Shown here: positions 34,737-44,553 of the stretch, piece after piece
Position numbering within the stretch: position 1 is the first letter of the stretch
How the letters are laid out: each line of letters begins with the position of its first letter
Assembly (NCBI GenBank): GCA_035948315.1
Contig: DASZJG010000095.1
Location: forward strand, 1 to 64,000
Source of the DNA: CAJCJE01 sp035948315
GTDB lineage: Bacteria; Actinomycetota; Actinomycetes; Mycobacteriales; Pseudonocardiaceae
Direction: 5' to 3'
Length of the DNA stretch: 64,000 nucleotides
The notes under the pieces: generated by a model
The model's input: only the letters and a program-made list of their open reading frames with translations
The model's database searches: none
What the model was told of the DNA's origin: nothing
Translations under genes and position numbers: made by a program

Positions 34737-35225
34737 GTGAGCGACACCCGGTTCAACCTGTTCGAGAATGAGCTGGCCAGCAAGTTCGCCAAGCGCTTCG
34801 CGAACACCAGCATGGTGATCGCGCAGTCGACGCTGCCGATGTCCACCCAGGAACTGGTGGCGTTGCGCGCCAGCCAGATCAACGGCTGCGGCTGGTGCGC
34901 CGACATGCACACCAAGGAAGCCGCGGCGGCGGGCGAGACCGCGGTCCGGCTCGCCCTGGTCGCGACCTGGCGCGAGTCGACCGTGTTCACCGAGGCCGAG
35001 CGGGCCGCGCTGGCGCTGGCGGAGGAGGGCACCCGGATCGCCGACGCCGCCCCCGGCGTTTCCGACGACACCTGGGCGCAGGTGCGCAAGCACTATGACG
35101 ACGACCAGACCGCCGCGCTGGTCGCCGGGATCGCGCTGATCAACGCGGCCAACCGGCTGGCCGTGATCGTGCACCAGAAGGGCGGCTCGTACGAGGCCGG
35201 CATGTTCGCCGCCGCGATGAGCTGA
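34737..35225 (+). CDS. Carboxymuconolactone decarboxylase (CMD/AhpD-like) family protein
   Basis: A 162-residue protein with a GTG start and GGAG upstream. The active-site pair is in INGCGWCADMHTKEA (CxxC followed by His), the AhpD-like thiol peroxidase/CMD motif. CMD-family proteins are the commonest targets of ECF41 sigma factors, and this gene diverges from one and has a matching promoter. The likely role is in thiol-dependent oxidative defence, but no substrate is established for such partners. It is followed by a strong convergent terminator. Confidence 0.9.
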   Translation: MSDTRFNLFENELASKFAKRFANTSMVIAQSTLPMSTQELVALRASQINGCGWCADMHTKEAAAAGETAVRLALVATWRESTVFTEAERAALALAEEGTRIADAAPGVSDDTWAQVRKHYDDDQTAALVAGIALINAANRLAVIVHQKGGSYEAGMFAAAMS

Positions 35226-35237
35226 CCGGAAAGCAGG

Positions 35238-35268
35238 CCCTCGGCTGGAATGACTTTCCAGCCGAGGG
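35238..35268. terminator. Bidirectional hairpin between the two CMD genes
   Basis: CCCTCGGCTGGAA (35238-35250) pairs perfectly with TTCCAGCCGAGGG (35256-35268), 13 bp with loop TGACT. It fills the 50-bp gap between two convergent CMD-family genes and can terminate both. Confidence 0.85.
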
Positions 35269-35275
35269 GCCGGGG

Positions 35276-35731
35276 TCAGGCGTTCTGCGCGACCGGCGGC
35301 TTGAGCAGGATGGCCACGTTCATCCAGAAACCGGCCGAGGCGATCACGACCATCAGGGTCGACAGCGCCTTGTCGTCGTAGTGCTTCGCGGCCTGGGCGA
35401 ACAGTTCGTCCGAGACCCGCTCGTCGCCGCGCGGGTTGGGCTGGAACGCGGCGTCGGTGAGCGCCAGCGCGGCGCGCTCGGCGTCGGTGAAGTACGGCGC
35501 GTCCCACCAGCTCGCCGCGCTCGCGATCCGCTCCTCGGACTCGCCCTGCTTGCGCAGGTCGCCCGTGTGGCGCAGCACCTGGTAGGTGCTGCCGACGATC
35601 TGGCCGGCCCGCAGAAAGACCAGGCTGCTGGTGGCGGCCGGCACCGAGCCGTTCGTGGCGGCCTTCACCAGCGCGCCCGCGATCTGCTGGACTTCCGGCA
35701 CGTGCTGGTTGACGTCGATCCGTGGTTGCAC
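35276..35731 (-). CDS. Second CMD-family protein, CxxC lost
   Basis: A 151-residue protein with a GTG start and GGGGAGG 5 bases upstream. It has the CMD helical pattern (SSLVFLRAGQIVGSTYQVLRHTGDLRK in two blocks, then DAPYFTDAERAALALTDAAF), similar to the gene at 34737. The CxxC site is absent (RAGQIVGSTY), so peroxidase-type thiol chemistry is unlikely. An ECF41-like promoter at 35775-35801 on its strand suggests membership of the same regulon. Confidence 0.82.
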   Translation of the reverse strand: MQPRIDVNQHVPEVQQIAGALVKAATNGSVPAATSSLVFLRAGQIVGSTYQVLRHTGDLRKQGESEERIASAASWWDAPYFTDAERAALALTDAAFQPNPRGDERVSDELFAQAAKHYDDKALSTLMVVIASAGFWMNVAILLKPPVAQNA

Positions 35732-35758
35732 GGGATCCTCCCCGGGATGGTCGAAATT

Positions 35759-35805
35759 GTGCTGTCACATCCCCGACACGCGCCGAGCCGAGGATGTGAC
35801 AGCAC
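35759..35805 (-). promoter_or_regulatory. ECF41-type promoter inside a 14-bp inverted repeat
   Basis: GTGCTGTCACATCC (35759-35772) is repeated in inverse at 35792-35805 with a 19-base spacer. Each arm holds a TGTCACA box. On the minus strand the distal box (35795-35801) is followed by 16 bases and TGTC (35775-35778), one base from the CGTC element, 44 bp before the second CMD gene. The symmetry could also bind a dimeric regulator or act as a hairpin ending the phosphoesterase remnant, whose stop is 10 bp away. Confidence 0.6.
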
Positions 35806-35814
35806 GAGGGAGAA

Positions 35815-36001
35815 TCAGTGGCCGTCGGCGTCCGGGGTGGGCGCGACGTCGCCGCGGGGCACCTGGCTCGGCCGCGAGGTCCTCCTGGTTCATCGGCGGG
35901 ATGCCCAGGATCTGCTCGATGGTCCGCATGACGTTGAGCTGGCTGTAGTAGCTGTGCACGACCGCGCCGCGTTCTGGCTGGTAAACGTTTCTCGCGCGCA
36001 C
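35815..36001 (-). pseudogene. 3' remnant of a phosphoesterase-family gene
   Basis: The minus strand from about 36001 encodes GAVVHSYYSQLNVMRTIEQILGIPPMNQEDLAA, the conserved C-terminal region of secreted alkaline phosphatase/phospholipase C-type phosphoesterases. The frame then breaks: the natural continuation SQVPRGDVAPTPDADGH with its stop at 35815 lies in another frame. The upstream 450 or more residues of the enzyme are missing, replaced by the divergent gene at 36040. So it is a decayed fragment left by a deletion or rearrangement. Confidence 0.7.
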
Positions 36002-36039
36002 CGGATAACGGATCGCCGCCCCGGCTCGATGACGAGAGA

Positions 36040-37089
36040 GTGAACAATCCGGGCGACGCGCAGGATCGGCAGCTGTGGAAGTTCTCGGCGCACGCGGGCC
36101 CGCTCGGCGGTGGTATCGATGTGCAGATTCCGTACTATCCCGGACTGCTCGCCGACATTCTCAAGGCCGAGATCGTCGACCCGCTGACCCTGTTGTTGCA
36201 GAAGGTGCTGCACGTCAGCGATTTCGTCGGCGAGTCCCTCGGCGAGCGCGCCGGGAAGGTGCCGGGCGATGTCGAGATGTCGGTGCGCAGGCTGCGCAAG
36301 GACCTGGGGACGGCGAAGGTCGGCAGATCGCCGGTGCCGATGCGGGTCAGTGGGATCTTCTCCACCGCGGTGCTGCTCAGCTACGGCTGGTGGGAGCGGA
36401 CCGGGCCGGGCGTCCGACCGGTCGGACGCAACGACATCCAGCGGTGGACCTATGCCGGATTCGAGGAATGGGCGCCGTCCTGGGATTTCACCAGCGAGGG
36501 CCGGGACGGCAACGAGTCGTTCTTCCTCGGCCAACTGGGTCATGGTGACGAGGCGAACTCGATCCTGGTCGCCGCGGTCGGCGAGCGGGCGCGGGCGATC
36601 CGCTCCGGCATCGTCGGCCTGATGCGCGAACGGGAGGTCGCCGCGCTGGCCGTCGAGGTGACCGGGCTGCTGTGCCACCGCAGCCACCTGCGCAAACGCA
36701 ACCCGCAGCTGGCGACGATCGCGGACCGCTGGCACCGCGACGTCAACTACTGCCTGCTGCTGGACACCGACCACCACCGCATCACGCCGGTGCACGAGGT
36801 GCCCGACTTCTACTCGGCCTACCTGTGGAAATGCCTGTGGGCCAAGGACACCGCGCCGCCCGGTCTGCCGCAGCTCAACGACTGCTACCTGATCTGGGAG
36901 CACACCGACCTCACCAAACCGGGCGCGATCCGCTACAACCTGGACAGCCTGCTGCACAAGGAGGAGTTCCTGGCCCGCGAGTACGGCAGCATGGAACTGC
37001 TGCAGAAGTCGGGCCCGCTGATCGACGAGAAGCCGAGCCTGACCTCGGCCTCGTTCCAGGACCTCTTCGGCGCGATCGGCCGGATGTGA
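36040..37089 (+). CDS. Protein of unknown function, first of a coupled pair
   Basis: A 349-residue protein with a GTG start. No family recognised. There is no signal peptide and no clear membrane segment. Mixed alpha/beta composition with several aromatic blocks: FSTAVLLSYGWWERTG, RWTYAGFEEWAPSWDF, NYCLLLDTDHHRITP and LWKCLWAKD. It begins immediately beside the phosphoesterase remnant. Its stop overlaps the GTG of the next gene (ATGTGA), so it is translationally coupled to the GNAT-like protein. A modifying enzyme or substrate pair is possible, but no function is assigned. Confidence 0.75.
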   Translation: MNNPGDAQDRQLWKFSAHAGPLGGGIDVQIPYYPGLLADILKAEIVDPLTLLLQKVLHVSDFVGESLGERAGKVPGDVEMSVRRLRKDLGTAKVGRSPVPMRVSGIFSTAVLLSYGWWERTGPGVRPVGRNDIQRWTYAGFEEWAPSWDFTSEGRDGNESFFLGQLGHGDEANSILVAAVGERARAIRSGIVGLMREREVAALAVEVTGLLCHRSHLRKRNPQLATIADRWHRDVNYCLLLDTDHHRITPVHEVPDFYSAYLWKCLWAKDTAPPGLPQLNDCYLIWEHTDLTKPGAIRYNLDSLLHKEEFLAREYGSMELLQKSGPLIDEKPSLTSASFQDLFGAIGRM

Positions 37090-38459
37090 CCGCCGTACTC
37101 ACGTTCCGCGAACTGGGTGCCGACCCGTCGGACCTGGCCATCCTGCGGACCTTCTACGACACCCTCTACGTCGCCGAGTTCCCCGACCCGGACGAGCGCG
37201 AGACGCTCGCGAACATGGCCGACTACCTGCGGCGCAAGGACGAGGGCTGGTACGGCCGCAACAGCTATCACATCGTGCTCGGCCTGGCCGGCGGCGAGAT
37301 CGTGGCCGCGTCGGTCAGCGACTACCTCGCCGAGCCGAACACCGGCGTCATCGAGTTCATCGTGGTCGCGCCGGCCGGTCGCGGCTCGGGTGTCGGCGGC
37401 AGGCTGCTCGCACACACCGAGGCCCTGTTCGACCAGGACGCCTGGCGGGCGCACGGCCGTCCGGCGGACGCGGTGCTGGCCGAGATGAACGACCCGTTCG
37501 CCACCTCGGCCCTCATCGACAACCTCGATCCGGTGGCCAGGACGTTGATCTGGCACCGCTGGGGCTTTCGCGGCCTGGACTTCCCGTACGTGCAGCCCGC
37601 GCTGTCCGCCGACCAGGAGCCGGTCCGGAACCTGATCCTGATCTGCAAACCGTGCCGGGCGGACTGGTCGACGGCGGTGCCCGCACCGGTCGTCGCGTCG
37701 AGCGTGCACGAGTACCTGCGCTGGGCCATGCGCATCGCCGAGCCCGGTGAGTCGGCCGAGTTCCGCCAGATGGCTCGCGTGCTCAGCGGCGCGGACGCGG
37801 TCGGACTGCTGCCGCTGGACCGCTATGTCGGACGGGACAACGCGGTCGATATCCGCTCCGCGCTGGAAGAACCCGAGTTCGACAGGGCGATGGCGCTGTA
37901 CCGGGCGACGTTCACGCCCGGCCCGGCCACCGTGCCCGAGTCCGCGTTCCGCGACGCGCGCGGCGAACCCGGCTACCACCTGTGGACGGTGCGCGGAGCG
38001 CGGGACGGCGCCGAACCGGAAGGGCTCGCGTCGTTCTTCGCGTTGCCGGCCGCGGGGTTCGTCGGCTACGTCGCGCTGACCGGCAGCCTGCACGGCGCCG
38101 GGCTGCTGCGTGGCCTCCTCGCCCGGATCGAGACCCAACTGCTGGCCGAACGGGCGCAGGTGCGCGGCTGGTATGCCGAGGTCGCCGACGACGTGGACAT
38201 CACGCCGTATCTGCGCATCGGCGCGCACGAACTGGCCGTCGACTACCGCCAGCCCGCGCCCCATCTGCCGCTGCGGCTGGTGTTCCGCGCGCCGGGCCGC
38301 TCGTACGCGCCGCCGCGCCTTGCCGCGCGCGACCTGCTCACCGACGTCGAGGCCATCCTGTCGACGGTCTACGGCATCGCCGAACCGCGCGCGCATGCCA
38401 CCTGTCGGCGGCTCGCGGCCGGACTGCCCGATCCGGACGGTGACGTGCCGTTGCGGTAG
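37086..38459 (+). CDS. Large GNAT-family N-acetyltransferase-like protein
   Basis: A 457-residue protein with a GTG start overlapping the previous stop by four bases. The N-terminal half (about 1-180) is a GNAT fold with motif A EFIVVAPAGRGSGVGGRLLAHTEAL (two blocks; the RGxGVGG acetyl-CoA loop is intact). The C-terminal half (about 230-450) looks like a second, more diverged GNAT-like domain without a clear Q/RxxGxG/A loop (YVALTGSLHGAGLLRGLL). Double-length GNATs of this kind usually act on small molecules or proteins. The partner at 36040 may be its substrate or cofactor protein. Confidence applies to the GNAT fold, not to the substrate. Confidence 0.78.
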   Translation: MTAVLTFRELGADPSDLAILRTFYDTLYVAEFPDPDERETLANMADYLRRKDEGWYGRNSYHIVLGLAGGEIVAASVSDYLAEPNTGVIEFIVVAPAGRGSGVGGRLLAHTEALFDQDAWRAHGRPADAVLAEMNDPFATSALIDNLDPVARTLIWHRWGFRGLDFPYVQPALSADQEPVRNLILICKPCRADWSTAVPAPVVASSVHEYLRWAMRIAEPGESAEFRQMARVLSGADAVGLLPLDRYVGRDNAVDIRSALEEPEFDRAMALYRATFTPGPATVPESAFRDARGEPGYHLWTVRGARDGAEPEGLASFFALPAAGFVGYVALTGSLHGAGLLRGLLARIETQLLAERAQVRGWYAEVADDVDITPYLRIGAHELAVDYRQPAPHLPLRLVFRAPGRSYAPPRLAARDLLTDVEAILSTVYGIAEPRAHATCRRLAAGLPDPDGDVPLR

Positions 38460-38652
38460 GTGGTGTGGCCCAGATCATGCGGACGGGTGGCAGGCCCGCA
38501 GCTACGGGTTGATCTTGCGACCGGCGAACGCAACTGCGGGCGGGTGGCGCCGAACCCGTTGTTTTCGCATGATCTTTCGCGTTTTCGCAGGCCAGCACGG
38601 TTTTTCGCGCGCGGGTAGGTTGACGGCACATTCCGTCCCCCAGGAGGCAGTC

Positions 38653-38862
38653 ATGCGTTTGTCCGCGCGAAATCAGCTCAACGGCACGGTCGCTGCGGTC
38701 GAGGACGGTGCGGTGATGACCATCGTCAAGGTCGACATCGGCGGCGGCCAGTCCGTGACCGCGTCGGTGACCAAGGAGTCCGTCGCCGAACTCGGCCTGA
38801 CCATCGGTGCCCCGGTCACCGCGGTCATCAAGTCCACCGAGGTCATGCTGGGCGTCGACTGA
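38653..38862 (+). CDS. Molbindin-like TOBE/Mop domain protein
   Basis: A 69-residue protein, ATG with AGGAGG 5 bases upstream. The sequence SARNQLNGTVAAVEDGAVMT, then VTASVTKESVAELGL and PVTAVIKSTEVMLGV, is the Mop/TOBE fold used for molybdate or tungstate storage and transport. It stands alone. No modABC genes are visible. The preceding 190 bp contain four TTTCGC motifs (38564, 38575, 38583 and 38603) but no riboswitch that I can support. Confidence 0.9.
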   Translation: MRLSARNQLNGTVAAVEDGAVMTIVKVDIGGGQSVTASVTKESVAELGLTIGAPVTAVIKSTEVMLGVD

Positions 38863-38872
38863 GGGGGATCTT

Positions 38873-40207
<1,335 letters not shown>

Positions 40208-40286
40208 CCCACACCTGCTTCCCGCCGGCTTCGGCCGGCCCGTCGCGCGGGCTGATCTCTTCGTCGAGCCTAGCCCGCGAGACCGA

Positions 40287-40661
40287 CTACGGGGTCGGGG
40301 TGGCCGTGAATCCCGGGGAGCCTGGGGTGGTTGTGACGGTCGTCGTCGGAGGTGTCCCGGTCTTCGCGGGACTGGTGGTAGGCCCGGCGGTGGGCGCGGT
40401 GTGCGTGATCGGCACGTTGGTCGCGCCGGGACCGGCGGGCGTCACGTGCGGCCGGAACGCCAGGGTCGTGGTGAGCACGGCCGCGACCGCGACAACGGCG
40501 GCCGTGCCACCCATCGCGACCAGCTGACGTCGGCGCCGGTGCACGCGAGCGCCGCGTGCGGCGATGTCCTCCGCGCTCAGGCCCAGCGGTGGGCCGCCCT
40601 GCGCCCTGGCGCCGGCGAACAGCGCCCGCACGTCGTTGTCCTCGGGGTCGGTGCGCGCCAT
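40287..40661 (-). CDS. Small single-pass membrane protein, putative anti-sigma factor
   Basis: A 124-residue protein whose ATG overlaps the sigma-factor TGA by one base. A short cytoplasmic N-terminus (RTDPEDNDVRALFAGARAQG), Arg-rich stop (RVHRRRRQ), one membrane helix (LVAMGGTAAVVAVAAVLTTTL) and a Thr/Pro-rich extracytoplasmic tail. Position and topology fit an anti-sigma factor or a membrane partner for the SigE-type factor. It lacks a recognisable zinc (HxxxCxxC) motif, so this role is tentative. Confidence 0.75.
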   Translation of the reverse strand: MARTDPEDNDVRALFAGARAQGGPPLGLSAEDIAARGARVHRRRRQLVAMGGTAAVVAVAAVLTTTLAFRPHVTPAGPGATNVPITHTAPTAGPTTSPAKTGTPPTTTVTTTPGSPGFTATPTP

Positions 40662-41182
40662 CACTTCACCGCCTTCGTACCGTGGGGAAGCAGGTCGGCG
40701 TGCGCGCCGATGCGTTGGCGCACCGTGGCCAGCCCGCGCGCGGCCTGGCTTTTCACCGTGCCGGCCGAGCAGCCGAGCGCTGCGGCCGTCTCCTCGACCG
40801 ACAGGTCGTGCCAGTAGCGCAGCACGAGCACGGCCCGCTGTCGAGGTGGCACCCCGGCCAGCGCCTGCGCGACCGCGAGCCGGCCGGCCACGTCCTCGGC
40901 AGGCTGACCGGCCTCGGGCAGCTCGTCGGTGAGGTGTTCGCGGCGCCGCCACAGTCGCCGGTTCTCGGCGAGGAACGTGCGCACCACGATCTGCCGCGCG
41001 TAGCCGTCGAGCTTGTCCCGCCGCGCCAGCCTCGGCCAGGCCAGGTACAGCTTGGTCAGCGCGGTCTGGGTGATGTCCTCGGCTCGGTGCCAGTCGCCGC
41101 AGAGCAGGTAGGCGGTGCCACGAAGGGCATGCGCGTGTGCGGCGAAGTACTCGCTGAACTCGCTGTCCCACGACGACCGCAC
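40661..41182 (-). CDS. SigE-family (TIGR02983-like) ECF sigma factor
   Basis: A 173-residue protein. The GTG at 41182 is preferred: AAGGAA lies 8 bases upstream, and the protein then begins RSSWDSEFSEYFAAHAHALRG as in this family. An ATG at 41221 would add 13 Arg-rich residues. Region 2 (AYLLCGDWHRAEDITQTALTKLY, two blocks) and region 4 (LSVEETAAALGCSAGTVKSQ) are complete. The following gene, overlapping by one base, is the likely regulator of its activity. Confidence 0.88.
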   Translation of the reverse strand: MRSSWDSEFSEYFAAHAHALRGTAYLLCGDWHRAEDITQTALTKLYLAWPRLARRDKLDGYARQIVVRTFLAENRRLWRRREHLTDELPEAGQPAEDVAGRLAVAQALAGVPPRQRAVLVLRYWHDLSVEETAAALGCSAGTVKSQAARGLATVRQRIGAHADLLPHGTKAVK

Positions 41183-41309
41183 GGCCCGGATTCCTTCCCA
41201 AAAACACCGTCGAAATCGCATGCAACCCGGTGCCCGCCTCGCCGCATGAGTACCTGTGCGGCGGCGCCGAGAAGTGGCGGCCGCCAACACTACCTGGTGA
41301 GGACGGCCG

Positions 41310-42491
41310 ATGAGCGCAGTGCCGGACCTGCTCGAGTTCGAGTGGGACGACCCGGAGTTCGACGAACCCGAGGCACCACCGCGCGTGCGCTGGTGGGCGC
41401 CGGGCGCGGTGTTCGTCGGAATTCGCCTGGTGGGCGTGCTGATCCTGGCCGGCATCGGCGCGGTGAACGGGCGATCGCTCGTGCCGACGCTGCACGCCTG
41501 GGACGGCAACTGGTACCTGCGCATCGCGGCGACCGGCTATTCCGCGCTCAGTGCCGGTGTCGACGCCAACGGGCACGTCGCGGTGAACACCACGATGGCC
41601 TTCTTTCCCGGCTATCCCGCGCTGATCACGGTGCTGAGTTCGCTGACCCACCTGCCGCCGATCGCGGCCGGCCTGCTGATCAGCGCGGCGGCCGGGATCG
41701 CCTGCGCGTACGGCATCAGCCGGCTCTGCCGGTTACTCGACTATCCACAGTGGACGGGCTTGGTGTGTGTCGCGCTGTTCGCGGCGCTGCCGATGTCGGT
41801 GACCCTGTCCATGGTGTACACCGAGGCGCTGTTCACCGCGTTGGCGGTGTGGGCGCTGGTCGGTGTGCTGCGCCGCGACTGGCTGCTGGCCGCGAGTTGC
41901 TGCGGCCTCGCCGGTCTGGTGCGGCCGACCGCGGCCGTGCTGATCGCGGTCGTGTGCGTCGCGCTGCTGGTTTCCGTGCTGCGCCGGCAGAGTCACCCGC
42001 TGGCGCTGCTGTACACCCTGCCCGCGGCGAGCGGACTCGTCGGCTACTACGCGTTCGTGGTCAGCCGCACCGACAGCCTCGGCGGCTGGTTCGAGCTGCA
42101 GAAAGCCGGCTGGGGCACCGCGTTCGACTTCGGCCGGGACAGCGGGCTGTTCGTCTGGCAGGTGCTCACCTCGGACGCGCCGCTGATGGAAACCGCGAAC
42201 GTCCTCGCCATGTTCGGCGCGATCGCGCTCGTGGTGATCGCGTTGCGGCACCGGCTGTCCTGGCCGCTGGCCGCGTACGGGATCGGGGTGGTGGCGATGA
42301 CCATCGGTTCCAGCGGCGTCACCTATTCCAAGATGCGCCTGCTCGTCCCGGCCGTCACGTTGCTGATCCCGGTCGCGGCCGGCCTGGCCCGACGCAGGCC
42401 GGGCACGGTGATCGCGGTGCTGGCCGTTGCCGCGTTGGCCAGTGGCTGGTTCGGCGCTTACGCACTCACCGACTGGCGCTACGCGATCTGA
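41310..42491 (+). CDS. PIG-V-like polytopic mannosyltransferase
   Basis: A 393-residue membrane protein with about ten predicted helices. The loop AWDGNWYLRIAATGY after the first helix has the Asp/Trp context of GT-C glycosyltransferases, and FFPGYPALI follows as in bacterial relatives of PIG-V. Such proteins use polyprenyl-phosphate sugars on the outer membrane face. It contains a TTA leucine codon at 41733-41735 (CGG TTA CTC GAC), rare in such GC-rich genomes and potentially bldA-dependent. Its last 13 bases overlap the convergent fusion gene. Confidence 0.8.
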   Translation: MSAVPDLLEFEWDDPEFDEPEAPPRVRWWAPGAVFVGIRLVGVLILAGIGAVNGRSLVPTLHAWDGNWYLRIAATGYSALSAGVDANGHVAVNTTMAFFPGYPALITVLSSLTHLPPIAAGLLISAAAGIACAYGISRLCRLLDYPQWTGLVCVALFAALPMSVTLSMVYTEALFTALAVWALVGVLRRDWLLAASCCGLAGLVRPTAAVLIAVVCVALLVSVLRRQSHPLALLYTLPAASGLVGYYAFVVSRTDSLGGWFELQKAGWGTAFDFGRDSGLFVWQVLTSDAPLMETANVLAMFGAIALVVIALRHRLSWPLAAYGIGVVAMTIGSSGVTYSKMRLLVPAVTLLIPVAAGLARRRPGTVIAVLAVAALASGWFGAYALTDWRYAI

Positions 42492-44467
42492 TCAGCCCGC
42501 AGATCCAGCCAGGCCAGGAGTTCCGGGCTCAGTTCGACGTCCAACGCGACCAGCGACGAGCGGGTTTCATCCAGGGTGCGCGGGCCGATCAGCGGGAAGG
42601 TCGGGAACGGTTGGTGCAGCACGTAGGCGAGCGCGACCGCGGTCGGCGGAACGCCGATTCGACCGGCCAGTTCGCGAACCCGGCGCAGCCGCTCGAAGTT
42701 GTCGTCGCTGTAGAAGCACCGCACCAGTTCGGCGTCCGAGCGGTCGGCCGGATCGGCGCGGCCCGCGAAGAAGCCGCGTGCCTGGCTGGACCACGGGAAC
42801 AACGGCACCTGCCGCTCGGTCAGCCATTCCCGAGACTCCGGATCGCTGACGTGTTCGCAGTTGGCCCACGGTAGGTCGTACGCCTCGGCGAGCGAGAACT
42901 GGTCGCTCAGCGCGGTGAACGGCTGCCGGCCTGCTCGTTCCGCGTACGCGTTCGCCTCGGCGAACCGCGCGGGCGTCCAGTTCGACCCGCCGTACACGCC
43001 GATCCGACCGGCCCTGCGCAGCTCGTCCAGCGCGTCGACGAACTCGCCGACCGGGATCTGCGGGTTGTCGCGGTGCAGGAAGTAGATGTCCACATGGTCG
43101 GTCCGCAACCGGGCCAGGCTCTCGTCGAGCTGGCGGCCGATGGATTCCGGGTTGTTGTGCGGGGTGTGCGCGCCCTTGCCGATCACCACGACCTCATCGC
43201 GCACGCCGCGATCGGCGATCCACTGGCCGAGCAACGCCTCCAGGCTGCCCTTGCCGTACATGTACGCGGTGTCGAAGGTATTGCCGCCGCGCTCGACGAA
43301 GTCGTCGAACACGACCGACGCGTGCACCAGGTTCGGCTGGTTGTCCACACCCATGACCAGCCGGGAGATCGGCTTGCCGACGCCGTGGATCGTGCCGTAG
43401 CGCATGGTGTCGGTGCGTCGCGCCGGGCCGAAACCGGTGTGGATGTTCGTGGCGCGCTCCTGCGGATAGGTCAGGCCGATCTCGGCGCGCCACGTGTCGA
43501 GCGTGGCCATGTTGCCGAGCGTGTCGGCCCAGCTCATCTCGGGCGCCTGCCGGTCGGCGAGGTGCGCTGCGACCGTGTCGGCCTCGGCCGCGTACAGACC
43601 CCGCGGCGCGATCTTGATCTCCGCGACGTCGGCGCCGACCCGGTGCAGCATGATCGACGTGGACTCGGTCGCGCTCGGCAGCCACGGCTCCGGCACGACC
43701 AGATACCCCTCGGAACCCAGCACCCGCACGGAATTCTCGCCCGCCAACCGAATTCCGGTGCTCACCTGGGCGGTGATGCCGCCGGAAAACCCGAGCGACG
43801 CGGTGGTCCACTCGTCCACCCCGGTCTCGCCGATCCGCCCGACCGCCGACACCGACACCGGATCCGCGAACGGCGCCCCGCTCGCCACGCCCGCGATCAG
43901 CCGCGCGACCGACACCGGATACCCGCCGACATCGAGAATGCCGCCGCCACCGAGGTTCGCATCGTAGATCCGGCCATCGGTGCGGAAGTCGGCCGCGAAC
44001 GAGAACGACGCCTCCACATGCCGCACCTCGCCGATCGCGCCGTCCCGGATCAGCTCGGCCAGCCTGCGGGTCTGCGGGTGGCAGCGGTACATGTAGCCCT
44101 CCATCAGGAAGACGTCCGCCCGCCGCGCCGCCTCCACCAGCGCCATCGACCAGGCGTGGTTGAGCGTCAACGGTTTCTCGCACAGCACGTGCTTGCCGGC
44201 CTCGATCGCGCGCAGCGACCACTCGAAGTGCCACGGATGCGGCGTGGCCACGTACACGGCCCGCACCTCGTCGTCGGCCAGCAGCTCCGCATAGTCCGCA
44301 TAGGACTTCTCCGCACCGAACTCGGCCGCGAAACGCTCCGCCCGCTGCTGATCTCGGCTGGCCACGGCGGCCAGTTTCCCGGTCGTCGACAGCGGCAGTT
44401 GACCGGCGAAGGCACGGGCGATACCGCCCGGTCCGATGATGCCCCAGGCGAGCGTGCGGTCGGCCAC
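42479..44467 (-). CDS. Fusion of Gfo/Idh/MocA oxidoreductase and aldo/keto reductase
   Basis: A 662-residue two-domain protein. The GTG at 44467 has AAGGAG 6-7 bases upstream. Domain 1 (about 1-325): Rossmann start AWGIIGPGGIARAFA, CEKPLTLN with the catalytic Lys, and AGKHVLCEKP typical of the Gfo/Idh/MocA family. Domain 2 (about 335-662): aldo/keto reductase with the tetrad Asp and Tyr in FDTAYMYGKG, Lys in IGKGAH and His in FLHRDN. Both are NAD(P)-dependent sugar or polyol enzymes, so the fusion may channel a carbonyl intermediate between two redox steps. No stop or frameshift separates them. The linker is about 20 residues. Confidence 0.9.
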   Translation of the reverse strand: MADRTLAWGIIGPGGIARAFAGQLPLSTTGKLAAVASRDQQRAERFAAEFGAEKSYADYAELLADDEVRAVYVATPHPWHFEWSLRAIEAGKHVLCEKPLTLNHAWSMALVEAARRADVFLMEGYMYRCHPQTRRLAELIRDGAIGEVRHVEASFSFAADFRTDGRIYDANLGGGGILDVGGYPVSVARLIAGVASGAPFADPVSVSAVGRIGETGVDEWTTASLGFSGGITAQVSTGIRLAGENSVRVLGSEGYLVVPEPWLPSATESTSIMLHRVGADVAEIKIAPRGLYAAEADTVAAHLADRQAPEMSWADTLGNMATLDTWRAEIGLTYPQERATNIHTGFGPARRTDTMRYGTIHGVGKPISRLVMGVDNQPNLVHASVVFDDFVERGGNTFDTAYMYGKGSLEALLGQWIADRGVRDEVVVIGKGAHTPHNNPESIGRQLDESLARLRTDHVDIYFLHRDNPQIPVGEFVDALDELRRAGRIGVYGGSNWTPARFAEANAYAERAGRQPFTALSDQFSLAEAYDLPWANCEHVSDPESREWLTERQVPLFPWSSQARGFFAGRADPADRSDAELVRCFYSDDNFERLRRVRELAGRIGVPPTAVALAYVLHQPFPTFPLIGPRTLDETRSSLVALDVELSPELLAWLDLRADQIA

Positions 44468-44553
44468 GAACGACTCCTTTCGGCTGCGGATCAGGCTTGC
44501 CTCCATCTCAGCAGACTCGCGGCCCGGGATCGAGTGGCTCTAGGGTGATCCGT

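Noticed and set aside
38460..38652. Molybdenum-cofactor riboswitch before the Mop gene
   Set aside because: I could not find the conserved stems or a terminator. Only short TTTCGC repeats are present.
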